Assembly (NCBI GenBank): GCA_017555105.1
Contig: JAFZHB010000015.1
Location: 1 to 64,000 of the forward strand
Length of the DNA: 64,000 nt
From: Alistipes sp.
GTDB taxonomy: Bacteria; Bacteroidota; Bacteroidia; Bacteroidales; Rikenellaceae
Direction of reading: 5' to 3'
Below, in pieces: positions 53,341 through 63,041 of this stretch. The notes below the pieces were generated by a model that did not search any database, was not told the origin of the DNA, and saw only the letters and a program-made list of their open reading frames with translations. Every line of letters begins with the position of its first letter. Positions within the stretch are counted from its first letter, which is position 1. The position numbers were made by a program, and so were the translations under genes.

Positions 53341-53393
53341 GAAAGGTAGTCTACTGCACTCCAAGCGAGGTTATGGTCAGTAGACTACCTTTC
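53341..53393. terminator. terminator after mgsA
   Basis: A perfect 16-bp stem (53341-53356 with 53378-53393) with a 21-base loop is followed by TTTG. A smaller CCTCC/GGAGG hairpin precedes it. Confidence 0.7.
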
Positions 53394-53485
53394 TTTGCTA
53401 TTGCCTTTGGCAATCGAAAGGCTAAACCTGCCAAATCTGCTTTTGAGGCGCTAGCTCTTCGCGTCGTGCTTTTTATCCGTTTTTT

Positions 53486-53517
53486 TTGGCAATGCGCTCG
53501 GCTTTCACTATCTTTGC
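53486..53517 (+). promoter_or_regulatory. promoter of tgt
   Basis: TTTG (53486-53489), 20 bases, TATCTTTG (53510-53517): full consensus. The start falls near 53522-53524, only a few bases before the ATG. Confidence 0.75.
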
Positions 53518-53531
53518 AAGGTATTATGAGC

Positions 53532-54662
53532 ATGAAATTTACCATACAACATACCGACCCCGCGTCGCAGGCGCGAGCCGGTGAGCTGGTGACCGACCAC
53601 GGCACGATCCATACGCCGATTTTTATGCCTGTCGGAACTGCCGCTACGGTGAAGGGACTCTTCCACCGCGATGTACTCAATGAGGCACACGCCGAGATCA
53701 TTCTGGCGAACACCTACCACCTCTATCTCCGTCCCGGCATGGAGATCATCGAGAAGGCGGGTGGCGTGCATCGTTTCTCGACCTGGGAGGGCCCAATGCT
53801 GACCGACAGCGGTGGTTTTCAGGTCTTTTCGTTAGCGGCTTGCCGCAAGCTCAAGGAGGAGGGATGCCACTTCCGCTCGCACATCGACGGCTCGAAGCAC
53901 CTCTTCACGCCCGAGAGCGTGATCGACACCGAGCGCACGATTGGCGCCGACATCATGATGGCCTTCGACGAGTGTCCTCCGGGGGATGCACCGCGCGACT
54001 ATGCAGCCCGCTCGCTGGGACTCACCCAGCGTTGGCTCGACCGCTGCTTCAATCGCTACCACCAGACCTCGCCTAAGTATGGCCACTACCAGGCACTCTT
54101 CCCCATTGTGCAGGGTTGCACCTACCCCGACCTGCGTGCCCAGGCGGCCGAGCATGTGCAGCAGTATGACGCCGACGGCTACGCCATCGGTGGTCTGGCC
54201 GTAGGCGAGCCGACCGATGTGATGTACGAGATGATCGAGGTGGTCAACGCCGTGCTGCCGAAGGAGAAGCCCCGCTACCTGATGGGTGTGGGCACGCCGA
54301 CCAACATCTTGGAGGCGATCGACCGCGGTGTGGATATGTTCGACTGCGTGATGCCCACGCGCAACGGCCGCAACGGTCAGCTCTTCACGGCGGAGGGTAT
54401 CATCAACATCCGCAACAAGAAGTGGGAGGATGACTTCTCGCCGATCGACCCCGAGGGCACGGCCTTCGTCGATCGCGTCTACTCAAAGGCCTACCTTCAC
54501 CACCTCTGCGTCTGCCAGGAGATGCTGGCTGCCGAGATCGCCTCGCTGCACAACATCGCCTTCTACCTGCGTCTGGTACGCATGGCTCGCGAGCACATCG
54601 CGGCCGGCGACTTCCACGCCTGGAAGGAGCAGATGGTTGTCAAACTCACCAAACGACTCTAA
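53532..54662 (+). CDS. tgt: queuine tRNA-ribosyltransferase
   Basis: The 376-residue enzyme exchanges guanine 34 for preQ1 in tRNAs. Motifs are LANTYHLYLRPG, TDSGGFQVFSL with the catalytic Asp, FDECPPG, and the zinc-binding C-terminal CVCQEML with His. The start could also be the ATG at 53526 (adding Met-Ser). Either way the leader is only about 2-10 bases. It begins a run with the LptF/G, PASTA and pseudouridine synthase genes. Confidence 0.94.
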   Translation: MKFTIQHTDPASQARAGELVTDHGTIHTPIFMPVGTAATVKGLFHRDVLNEAHAEIILANTYHLYLRPGMEIIEKAGGVHRFSTWEGPMLTDSGGFQVFSLAACRKLKEEGCHFRSHIDGSKHLFTPESVIDTERTIGADIMMAFDECPPGDAPRDYAARSLGLTQRWLDRCFNRYHQTSPKYGHYQALFPIVQGCTYPDLRAQAAEHVQQYDADGYAIGGLAVGEPTDVMYEMIEVVNAVLPKEKPRYLMGVGTPTNILEAIDRGVDMFDCVMPTRNGRNGQLFTAEGIINIRNKKWEDDFSPIDPEGTAFVDRVYSKAYLHHLCVCQEMLAAEIASLHNIAFYLRLVRMAREHIAAGDFHAWKEQMVVKLTKRL

Positions 54663-54668
54663 ACGCGC

Positions 54669-55787
54669 ATGAAGCACGCACTGCCGAAAATACCCTTCCC
54701 GGGCTTTAAGATCCTCGACCGATACATCCTGGGCAAGTTCTTGGCGACCTACTTCTTCGCCATCGCGATGATCATCGTGATCGTCGTGCTGTTCGACTAT
54801 GTGGAGAAGGTCGACGACTTCACGGAGCTGCACGCCCCCGTCTCGGCCATCATCTTCGACTACTACCTGAACTTCATCCCCTACTTCATCAACCAGTTCA
54901 GTGGTCTGTTCACCTTCATCGCCTGCATCTTCTTCACCTCGAAGCTCGCCTACCAGACCGAGATCGTAGCCATGCTCTCGGGCGGTATGTCCTTCCGCCG
55001 ACTTATGTGGCCCTACTTCCTCGGTGCGCTGATCATCGGCTCGCTCTCGCTGGTGCTGAACCTCTGGCTGATCCCGATCACGCAATCGAACATCGTGGAC
55101 TTTGAGGCCAAGTACATCAAATCTAGCCAGAATGTGCGCTTCGATCGCCACATCTACCGTCAGATCGAGCCGGGCACCTTCGCCTACATCCGCGGTTTTC
55201 AGCACTCCTCGAAGCACGCCTCCTACTTCGCCCTTGAGCACTACGAGGAGGGGTCGATGACCCACTCGCTGGAGGCTGCCGATGCCACCTTCAACCCCGA
55301 CACGAAGCGTTGGACCGCGCCGCGCTACACCACACGCTCGTTCGACTCGCTGCGCATGGAGCACTTTGCCCAGCATCGCAACCTCGACACGCTTATCAAC
55401 CTCGACATCAACGAGTTGGGACGCATCAATGAGCTAGTTAAGACGATGAATATCCATGTACTGAACGACTTCATTGAGCAGCAGAGCGCCAAGGGTTCCG
55501 ACGACATCAACCTGATCCTGGTTGAGAAGCACGCCCGCTACGCATATCCGCTCGGTACCTTCATCTTGACACTGATCGGTGTAGCACTCTCCTCACGCAA
55601 GGTGCGCGGAGGCACGGGTCTGCACATCGGTGTGGGTATTGCCCTCTGCTTCTCCTACATCCTCTTCTACCGCTTCTTCGAGGAGTTTGCCAAGAGCGGT
55701 TCGCTGCCCGTGGGTGTGGCGATCTGGCTACCCAACCTGATCTACCTGGCCATTGGCGTTTATCTGTACCAAAAAGCCCCGAAATAA
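54669..55787 (+). CDS. LptF/LptG-family permease
   Basis: The 372-residue protein has membrane helices near 25-50, 65-90, 105-130 and three more after 290, with a periplasmic beta domain between, as in the YjgP/YjgQ family. It would form the inner-membrane part of the lipopolysaccharide exporter with LptB. Whether it is the F or G partner cannot be told. It follows tgt by 6 bases and shares one base with the PASTA gene (TAATG). Confidence 0.88.
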   Translation: MKHALPKIPFPGFKILDRYILGKFLATYFFAIAMIIVIVVLFDYVEKVDDFTELHAPVSAIIFDYYLNFIPYFINQFSGLFTFIACIFFTSKLAYQTEIVAMLSGGMSFRRLMWPYFLGALIIGSLSLVLNLWLIPITQSNIVDFEAKYIKSSQNVRFDRHIYRQIEPGTFAYIRGFQHSSKHASYFALEHYEEGSMTHSLEAADATFNPDTKRWTAPRYTTRSFDSLRMEHFAQHRNLDTLINLDINELGRINELVKTMNIHVLNDFIEQQSAKGSDDINLILVEKHARYAYPLGTFILTLIGVALSSRKVRGGTGLHIGVGIALCFSYILFYRFFEEFAKSGSLPVGVAIWLPNLIYLAIGVYLYQKAPK

Positions 55788-56764
55788 TGAAAAAACGCAC
55801 ACCTCAACCGTCGCTCCTCGAGCGACTGAAACGCAATACGCTGCTCTACCACCTCTGCCTGATTGCGGTGATTCTCTTCTCGTTGGGTATCACGGCGCAT
55901 GTGGTGATGCAGGTCGGCACACGCCACTCTGCCCGCCGTACGGTGCCCGACTTCTCGGGTATCCGCCTCCACGACGCCGAGCGACTGGCCACCAAACACG
56001 ACCTCAAGCTGCACATCAACGATTCGCTCTTCGTACCCGCTTATGAGGGCGGTATCGTGCTCGATCAGCTCCCCGAGAGCGGTGTCGAGGTGAAGCCCGG
56101 CCGCACGGTCTACATCACGATCAACTCCTTCCGCCAAAAGATTGTTCCCGTGCCCTTTGTAGCGGGTCGCTCGCTGCGTCAGGCGAAGAATATGCTCGAG
56201 ATTGCCGGCTTGGAGATTGCCGAGCTCGTCTACCAACCCGACATTGCAACGAACTATGTCCTCGAAGAGCTCTTTGAGGAACGCCCGATCCAAGCTGATG
56301 GCGAAGTCGAGGCCGAGATGGGCTCGGGCATCACGCTCCATGTTGGCGTAGAGGAGAGCAAAAACCATACGGCTATCCCGCAGATCATCGGTCTCTCGCT
56401 GCGCGAGGCCAAGGGTCGCGTTTGGGAGTCGGGACTCAATATCGGCCGCGTGATCTACGATGAAGGCATCAACCTCCTGAATCAGAAGGACGCCCGCGTC
56501 TATCGCCAGTCGCTTGCCGCTGAGCAGGTTGTAACGCTCGGCACGAAGGTAGACCTACGCCTGACGCTCGACCGTGAGCTCGTAGCCCGAGAGCGCGCTG
56601 CAGCCGAGAAGGCTGCCCTCGACGCAGCCAAGTTGCGCGCCGAGGAGGAACAGCGTGTAGCCGACTCCTTGGCTCAAGCAGAGCTGGAGCAGCGCCTGAG
56701 CAAAACACTCGACCGCGCCATCGAACAAAACGCAGCAGCCACTACCGACGATTTTTTTGAGTAA
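55787..56764 (+). CDS. membrane-anchored PASTA-domain protein
   Basis: The 325-residue protein has a single N-terminal membrane helix (about 20-43), then three PASTA domains (about 50-115, 117-186, 190-262) with VPDFSGIRLHDAERL, VPFVAGRSLRQAKN and IPQIIGLSLREAKGR. A charged Ala/Glu-rich helix ends it. PASTA domains usually bind peptidoglycan or muropeptides. No kinase or transpeptidase domain is attached. Its stop overlaps the next ATG. Confidence 0.85.
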   Translation: MKKRTPQPSLLERLKRNTLLYHLCLIAVILFSLGITAHVVMQVGTRHSARRTVPDFSGIRLHDAERLATKHDLKLHINDSLFVPAYEGGIVLDQLPESGVEVKPGRTVYITINSFRQKIVPVPFVAGRSLRQAKNMLEIAGLEIAELVYQPDIATNYVLEELFEERPIQADGEVEAEMGSGITLHVGVEESKNHTAIPQIIGLSLREAKGRVWESGLNIGRVIYDEGINLLNQKDARVYRQSLAAEQVVTLGTKVDLRLTLDRELVARERAAAEKAALDAAKLRAEEEQRVADSLAQAELEQRLSKTLDRAIEQNAAATTDDFFE

Positions 56765-57870
56765 TGAGAGCCGAACTCTATCAAGACATAGCAACCGACG
56801 AGGAGCTCCTCAACCTACCCGATGAGGCGTTCGATGAGAACGAGGAAGGGGAAGAGGGAGGTCTGTATGAGCACTTCAATGTGACGGTCGACAAGGGACA
56901 GTCGCTCCTACGCCTGGACAAGTTCCTCAAGGCGCGCATGGAGCGTTCGTCGCGCAACCGCATTCAGGCCGCCATCGATGCCGGCAATGTGCTGGTGAAT
57001 GGCGGAGCCACGAAATCAAGCTACAAGGTCAAGCCGCTGGATTACATCCAGGTGGTGATGCCCTATCCGCGCCGCGATGTGTCGCTTATCCCGCAGGATA
57101 TTCCGCTGGAGATCCCCTACGAGGATGATGACCTTCTGCTGGTGAACAAGCCGGCCGGCATGGTTGTACACCCTGGTGTAGGCAACCACTACGGCACGCT
57201 GGTCAACGCCCTGCTCTACCACCTGCAGGGGCCCGACGCCACGGCCGAGACGAGTGAGGAGCGCGCCGGCCTGGTGCACCGCATCGACAAGGACACCTCG
57301 GGTCTGCTGGTGATCGCCAAGAACGAGGAGGCGCACGCGCGTCTGGCCAAGCAGTTCTTCGACCACACGACCTACCGCCGCTATGTGGCACTCGTGTGGG
57401 GAAACTTCGAGGAGGACGAGGGTACGATCATCGGTAACATCGGCCGTTCGCCCCGCGAGCGACAGAAGATGTATGTCTTCGAGGATGGCTCGGACGGCAA
57501 GCATGCCGTAACGCACTACAAGGTGCTGCGTCGCTACGGCTATGTCACGCTCGTGGAGTGCCGCCTGGAGACGGGACGCACCCACCAGATCCGTGTGCAT
57601 ATGGCTTGGAAGGGACACCCGCTCTTCAACGATGCCCGCTACGGCGGTGATCGCATCCTGAAGGGTACGACCTTCACCAAGTACAAGCAGTTCATCGAGA
57701 ACTGCTTCGAGCTGATCCCTCGCCAAGCGCTACATGCCAAGGAGCTGGGCTTCGTGCATCCGACCTCGGGGCGCGAGATGCGCTTCGACACGGCGCTGCC
57801 GGAGGATTTCAAAGCCGTATTGGCCAAGTGGGACACCTACACACAAGCGGTCGATATGGCCGAGGTGTAG
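56764..57870 (+). CDS. RluA-family pseudouridine synthase (RluD-like)
   Basis: The 368-residue protein has an acidic N-terminal extension (about 10-35), an S4 RNA-binding domain (about 45-95) and the RluA catalytic domain with HRIDKDTSGLLV holding the catalytic Asp. ETGRTHQIRVH and DARYGG fit the family. The S4 domain points to RluD, which modifies helix 69 of 23S rRNA, though the exact target is inference. Confidence 0.88.
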   Translation: MRAELYQDIATDEELLNLPDEAFDENEEGEEGGLYEHFNVTVDKGQSLLRLDKFLKARMERSSRNRIQAAIDAGNVLVNGGATKSSYKVKPLDYIQVVMPYPRRDVSLIPQDIPLEIPYEDDDLLLVNKPAGMVVHPGVGNHYGTLVNALLYHLQGPDATAETSEERAGLVHRIDKDTSGLLVIAKNEEAHARLAKQFFDHTTYRRYVALVWGNFEEDEGTIIGNIGRSPRERQKMYVFEDGSDGKHAVTHYKVLRRYGYVTLVECRLETGRTHQIRVHMAWKGHPLFNDARYGGDRILKGTTFTKYKQFIENCFELIPRQALHAKELGFVHPTSGREMRFDTALPEDFKAVLAKWDTYTQAVDMAEV

Positions 57871-57914
57871 CCCCATCCACACACACCGCTGACTACTAAA
57901 AAACTAACCCAGAT

Positions 57915-59795
57915 ATGCGTAGAACCCTCTGTATCCTTCTGGCGCTCTTCCTCGGCCTTCTCTCGGCCGAGGCGCAAAAGCAGTTCTCGCTGCTCATCAA
58001 CGCCCCCTTCTGCATCTATGCAGAGCCCGGTGCGAAGGAGATCACTCCTCCCGCGCCTGTTCCGATGTGCATGCTCCCCAAAGGCACTCCCGTCACGGTG
58101 CTTGGCCACAGCTGGAAGAAGGATTTTGTGCAGGTGACGCTCAGCGACGGCTCGCTGGGCTATATTCCCACGATCGCCATCGCTTTTCACGATGCGCAAA
58201 TCATCAGCAAATATGGCGGTGGTAACTGGACACAGGGCACCTACCGTCTGCAGTCGATCGGGGGGTGGAAGGGTATGCAACCCAAGTCGCTGGTCTTCCG
58301 CCACGACAATGGCAGAAGCTACACCTTCACACAGAGCGATAACTACCTCCAAAATACAAAATACAAGGAGGCAGTCGAGCGCATCAACTATGGCGACTTC
58401 TTCGAGCGCAACGGCCTGCCGTACTACAAGGAGGATCGCGACGAGAAGGTGCTGCGCCTGAGCCTGAAGGAGGGCGAGTTGCCCCTCTCACTCATCGGCT
58501 GCTCGAAGAGCTACATCGACGAGCTATTGAGCCCCGCCTTTGGCTATGCAGGCCCCTCGGTCAGCGAGTTCAACGGCTATGTCTACGCCTTCTACGAGAA
58601 CCTCATTTGGCCGATGCCTGAAGTGAAAAAGAACCTCTGGGGTGCGGGTGTTTTGATCTACTTCAACCACGACCTGGTGGCCGTCTACATGGAAAAAATG
58701 CCGTGGACCTTCGATTTCAAGCCCGACTACTCCACCCTGCGCGCCTCGACCACGCCAAGCGAGGGATACTCGCCCGAGATTGCCTCGGCACTCGCCAAGG
58801 CTCGCATACCACTCTGCTACCGCAAGGCTGCGCCGCTCGTTGAGAAGTACAGCAAACCAAAGGGCGGTCAGGGGGCGAAGCTCAAGGCACTCTACCTCTT
58901 CGAGAACCACCTCGGCATCACGAATCGCTGGGCAATTATCGGAATTCTGCTCTGCGTGTTGCTCGTGGTGCAGGTCGCAGCCTACTACATCGTGCGTTGG
59001 TTCTACAAGGGGGCGAATGAGCGCATCGGCCTAATCGGATTCCTCTTTGTGTTGCCCTTTACGCTCTACGCACTGATCTACATCGCGCGTTTCCACATCC
59101 TCGTAGCGATCATCGCCTTCTTAGTGCTCCTTGGCGTCTCGTTCTACGCCTCGATCTTCCTCTCGGTGGGAGCAGAGACGGATCGTTGCAACAAGTGCCG
59201 CAAGTGGCTCGAGCCGTTCAAGTATATTCTCCTTGGCTCGGTGGGTGTGATACACCAAAAGCCCAAGCGCGGTCTGAGCGCAGAGATGATCCACAGCGAA
59301 GCCCGCAGCCCGATCGTCTCGACCGACATCAACATCAAGTTGGGATTAGGCCACCTGATGTCGCGTTCAAGCGCCCGAGGTACTTACGGCGGCGTGAGCC
59401 ACAGCGCCGAAGCGCGCGCCTGGAACTTTAAGACGACGGTCAAAGTCACCTGGCCCTACCGCGTGAAGCTGCGTTGCCCCTACTGCGGTCACACCTGGGA
59501 GGTGCGCTTCTCACAAGAGACCGAGGAGCCAGGACCGGTATTGTACAGCGTCTACGGCGATCAGCAGGCTCAATGGAGCGAGCGCGAGCGCATCGAGTGG
59601 CGTCGCGGCCCGAATGGCGAGCTGGTACACTCCGAGGAGCACGACCGCGCCCGATCGCGTTCGAGCAGCTTCTCGGGACCCAAGCGCTACGACACGGAGC
59701 GATACAACCGCTACCTCCGACGCTTCCTCAACGGCGACCACGGGGCACTGAGCGCATACGAGCGCGAGGCCTTTGGCAACTATTGGGGTGACTAA
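57915..59795 (+). CDS. unknown exported membrane protein with C-terminal zinc-ribbon
   Basis: The 626-residue protein has a signal peptide (cleavage near AEAQ), an SH3-like domain (about 27-95, with VPMCMLPKGTPVTVLGHSW), a middle part without motifs, three membrane helices (about 336-420) and a C-terminal region on the other side with two Cys pairs, CNKC (about 431) and CPYC (about 520). The four Cys could bind one zinc. The tail is rich in Arg, Ser and Glu. I recognise no family. Its neighbours share no clear theme. It might be a sensor with an outer SH3 and inner zinc part; that is speculation. Confidence 0.65.
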   Translation: MRRTLCILLALFLGLLSAEAQKQFSLLINAPFCIYAEPGAKEITPPAPVPMCMLPKGTPVTVLGHSWKKDFVQVTLSDGSLGYIPTIAIAFHDAQIISKYGGGNWTQGTYRLQSIGGWKGMQPKSLVFRHDNGRSYTFTQSDNYLQNTKYKEAVERINYGDFFERNGLPYYKEDRDEKVLRLSLKEGELPLSLIGCSKSYIDELLSPAFGYAGPSVSEFNGYVYAFYENLIWPMPEVKKNLWGAGVLIYFNHDLVAVYMEKMPWTFDFKPDYSTLRASTTPSEGYSPEIASALAKARIPLCYRKAAPLVEKYSKPKGGQGAKLKALYLFENHLGITNRWAIIGILLCVLLVVQVAAYYIVRWFYKGANERIGLIGFLFVLPFTLYALIYIARFHILVAIIAFLVLLGVSFYASIFLSVGAETDRCNKCRKWLEPFKYILLGSVGVIHQKPKRGLSAEMIHSEARSPIVSTDINIKLGLGHLMSRSSARGTYGGVSHSAEARAWNFKTTVKVTWPYRVKLRCPYCGHTWEVRFSQETEEPGPVLYSVYGDQQAQWSERERIEWRRGPNGELVHSEEHDRARSRSSSFSGPKRYDTERYNRYLRRFLNGDHGALSAYEREAFGNYWGD

Positions 59796-59826
59796 CCAGA
59801 AGAACTATTTAACAACCCATCTACCT

Positions 59827-61200
59827 ATGAACCGTATCTTTTCTACCGCATTGGCAGGCCTGCTTCTCCTCTTGACGGGCTGTGCAGCTGGCGACACGAA
59901 CTGCCCCACGCAGGAGCAGATCATTGCCAAGATTGTCCGCACGGAGTTTCCCGACCGTGTATGGAGCGTTGCGCCCAGTGAGGCGCAAGATCCGCTTGTT
60001 GCCCTGCAGCAGGCGATCGACTCCTGCTCCTACTATGGTGGCGGCATGGTGCATGTAGCCGCAGGGCACTACGCCCTGAACGGCCCGCTGAAGCTCAAAA
60101 GCAATGTCAACCTCCACCTCGACGAAGGGGCTTACCTGCAGTTTAGCGGTCGCTCGGAGGACTTCCTTCCCGTGGTGCTGACGCGCTGGGAGGGTACGGA
60201 GCTCTACGGCCACTCGCCGATGATCTACGCCTACCACGCCACGAACATCGCCCTCACGGGTAAGGGCACGATCGATGCCCAGGGCGGTCGTGAGTTTGCT
60301 GCATGGAGCGAGATCGAGGCGCCGGATCGCGATCGTCTGCGCGAGATGGGTGACCTGCTCACCCCCGTTCAGGAGCGCATCTTCGGTGCCGGTACGGTGT
60401 TGCGCCCCTCGATGGTGCAGTTCTACGGCTGCTCGCGTATCTTGGTCGAGGATATTACGCTGAAGGATTCGCCCTTCTGGACGATCCACCCCGTATTCTG
60501 TGATCATGTAATCGTGCGCGGCGTAACGATCGACACCCACTTCCCGAACAACGATGGCTGCGACCCCGAGTCGACGAGCAATGTGCTGATCGAGAACTGC
60601 ACCTTCCGCACGGGTGACGATGCCGTAGCGATCAAGGCGGGTCGTGACACAGACGGCCGCGCCACGGGTCGTCCCTCGGAGAACATCGTGGTACGCAACT
60701 GCGACTTCCAATCCGAGTGCAATGGTCTCTGCATCGGCAGCGAGATGTCGGGCGGTGCAGCGAATGTCTATATGGAAAATGTCGCCATCGGCACAGTCAA
60801 GAATGCCATCTACTTCAAGTCGAACAAGGACCGTGGCGGCTACATCCGTAATGTCCGCGTGAAGAATATCACCGTCGAGCGTGCGCGCGGTGCGATCCTG
60901 CGCTTCGAGACCAACTACTTTGGTTTCCGTGGCGGCAACTACCCCGCCATCTACGAGGATTTCGAGATCAGCGGCGTGAAAGCCGGCAAGGCCGACCACT
61001 ATGCGATCTTCATGGAGGGCAATCCCGAGCGCAAGATCCGCGACATCCGCATCGAAGATTTCGAGGTGGCCGAGGCGGGCAATGCCTACCACCTGCTCGA
61101 TACGGAGCGCGTGGAGTTCGACCGCATCACGATCAATGGCGAGGTACTCCCCGCCACACTCACCGAGGACACGGAGAAGATCGTGCTCGATGTCTATTAA
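59827..61200 (+). CDS. GH28 polygalacturonase-family lipoprotein
   Basis: The 457-residue protein has a lipoprotein signal (LLTGC, Cys 19) and a right-handed beta-helix. The GH28 catalytic blocks are visible: NNDGCDPES, the Asp pair in TGDDAVAIKAG, ECNGLCIGSEMSGG in place of the usual GHG, and IYFKSNKDRGG for the RxK region. It hydrolyses pectin-type polygalacturonan or a related substrate. It stands away from the galactanase gene but fits a host able to use pectin. Confidence 0.9.
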   Translation: MNRIFSTALAGLLLLLTGCAAGDTNCPTQEQIIAKIVRTEFPDRVWSVAPSEAQDPLVALQQAIDSCSYYGGGMVHVAAGHYALNGPLKLKSNVNLHLDEGAYLQFSGRSEDFLPVVLTRWEGTELYGHSPMIYAYHATNIALTGKGTIDAQGGREFAAWSEIEAPDRDRLREMGDLLTPVQERIFGAGTVLRPSMVQFYGCSRILVEDITLKDSPFWTIHPVFCDHVIVRGVTIDTHFPNNDGCDPESTSNVLIENCTFRTGDDAVAIKAGRDTDGRATGRPSENIVVRNCDFQSECNGLCIGSEMSGGAANVYMENVAIGTVKNAIYFKSNKDRGGYIRNVRVKNITVERARGAILRFETNYFGFRGGNYPAIYEDFEISGVKAGKADHYAIFMEGNPERKIRDIRIEDFEVAEAGNAYHLLDTERVEFDRITINGEVLPATLTEDTEKIVLDVY

Positions 61201-61225
61201 TCTGAAATTATAAACACTACACGCT

Positions 61226-62980
61226 ATGCCCTTTCTTCCAACCACCCTCAAAGAGGTGCACGCCCGCGGCTGGGATGAGCTCGATATCATCCTCTTCACG
61301 GGTGATGCCTACATCGACCACCCCTCCTTTGGTGCGGCGGTGATCGGTCGTCTGCTGGAGGCAGAGGGGTATCGCATAGCGATCGTTCCGCAGCCGAATT
61401 GGCGCGACGACCTGCGCGACTTCAAGAAGTTGGGCACGCCGCGTATGTTCTTTGCCGTGTCGGGTGGTGCGATGGACTCGATGGTCAACCACTACACGGC
61501 CAACCTCCGTCTGCGCCACGACGATGCCTACACCGCCGGAGGAGTTGCGGGTTTCCGTCCCGATCGCACGGTGACGGTCTACACGCGCATCCTGAAGGAG
61601 CTCTTCCCCCACACGCCGGTCGTGATCGGCGGCATTGAGGCCTCGTTGCGTCGCCTAACGCACTACGACTACTGGGAAAACCGACTCCACCCCTCGATCC
61701 TCACCTCATCGGGTGCCGATCTGCTGGTCTACGGCATGGGCGACCGCACCATCCTCGAGGTGGCGCGTGCCCTGCGCAATGGTTACAACGCCAAGCTCCT
61801 GCGTAAGATTCCGCAGGTAGCCTTCCGCTGCAACAGCGATTACATCGAACGCCTCGATCCTGCGCAGACGATCCGTCTCCACTCCTACGAGGAGTGTTGC
61901 GCCTCGAAGGAGGCCTTTGGCAAGAACTTCGTCGAGGTCGAGACGCAGAGCAACCTGCTCCACCCCACCGCCACGCTCGTCGAGCAACAGGGCGAGGAGT
62001 GGGTTGTAGTGAATCCCCCTACAGCCCTGCTCTCGACCGAGGAGCTTGATCGCTCGTTCGACCTGAAATATGAGCGTGCACCCCACCCGCGCTACAAGGA
62101 TCGCGGTGCAATCCCCGCCTGGGAGATGATCAAACACTCGGTCAACATCCACCGCGGATGCTTTGGCGGCTGCTCGTTCTGCACCATCTCGGCGCATCAG
62201 GGTAAGTTTATCCAGAACCGCAGCGAGCGTTCGATCCTGCAGGAGGTCGAGGCCATTACGAAGATGCCCGACTTCCGCGGTTACCTCTCCGATGTGGGTG
62301 CACCCTCGGCCAACATGTACCGCATGCGGGGACGCGATGAGCAGCTCTGCAGCAAGTGTCGCCGTCCGTCGTGCCTCCACCCGAAGCGCTGCCCCAACCT
62401 GGGCAACGACCACCATCCGCTCCTGGCGCTCTACGAGCGTATCCGCAGCGTGAAGGGGATCAAGAAGGCCTTTATCGGCAGCGGCATCCGCTACGATCTG
62501 TTCGACGATTCGCCCTACCTGAGAACGGTACTCAAGCACCACACCTCGGGTCGTTTGAAGGTGGCGCCCGAGCACACCGAGGAGCATGTGCTGCAGCTCA
62601 TGCGCAAGCCGCCCTTTGCGATGTTCGAGCAACTGAACCACGACTTCCACACCATCTGTCGTCAGGAGGGGCTGCCCTACCAGCTGATACCTTATTTTAT
62701 ATCGTCGCATCCGGGCTGCATGGAGCGCGACATGAAGGCACTCTCGGAGAAGGTGCTGGGCAAGCTCCATTTCAACCTGGAGCAGGTGCAGGATCTCACG
62801 CCGACGCCGATGACTCTCTCCTCCGTGATGTTCTACACGGGATTGAACCCCTACACCGGCAAGCCGGTCTATGTCGCCCGCACGCAAGAGGAGAAGCGCC
62901 GCCAAAAAAGCTACTTCTTCGCCGAGCGTCCACAAAAAGGAGTACCCTCGAAGCGCCCCTTCCAGAAGAAGCGCCGATAG
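61226..62980 (+). CDS. YgiQ-family radical SAM protein
   Basis: The 584-residue protein has an N-terminal domain of UPF0313, the radical SAM cluster motif CFGGCSFC (about 312-319), and a second cysteine-rich insert CSKCRRPSCLHPKRC (about 374-388). A basic tail ends it. YgiQ proteins are conserved and of uncertain function. The GH28 gene ends 25 bases upstream. Confidence 0.9.
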   Translation: MPFLPTTLKEVHARGWDELDIILFTGDAYIDHPSFGAAVIGRLLEAEGYRIAIVPQPNWRDDLRDFKKLGTPRMFFAVSGGAMDSMVNHYTANLRLRHDDAYTAGGVAGFRPDRTVTVYTRILKELFPHTPVVIGGIEASLRRLTHYDYWENRLHPSILTSSGADLLVYGMGDRTILEVARALRNGYNAKLLRKIPQVAFRCNSDYIERLDPAQTIRLHSYEECCASKEAFGKNFVEVETQSNLLHPTATLVEQQGEEWVVVNPPTALLSTEELDRSFDLKYERAPHPRYKDRGAIPAWEMIKHSVNIHRGCFGGCSFCTISAHQGKFIQNRSERSILQEVEAITKMPDFRGYLSDVGAPSANMYRMRGRDEQLCSKCRRPSCLHPKRCPNLGNDHHPLLALYERIRSVKGIKKAFIGSGIRYDLFDDSPYLRTVLKHHTSGRLKVAPEHTEEHVLQLMRKPPFAMFEQLNHDFHTICRQEGLPYQLIPYFISSHPGCMERDMKALSEKVLGKLHFNLEQVQDLTPTPMTLSSVMFYTGLNPYTGKPVYVARTQEEKRRQKSYFFAERPQKGVPSKRPFQKKRR

Positions 62981-62992
62981 GGAATGAATAAG

Positions 62993-63022
62993 AAGAGAGC
63001 CTGCCGATCGGCAGGCTCTCTT
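62993..63022. terminator. bidirectional terminator between the ygiQ-like gene and trmB
   Basis: A 30-bp perfect palindrome (AAGAGAGCCTGCCGA and its complement) separates two convergent genes. Confidence 0.75.
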
Positions 63023-63041
63023 GCTTTAAGTTTACTTTGAA

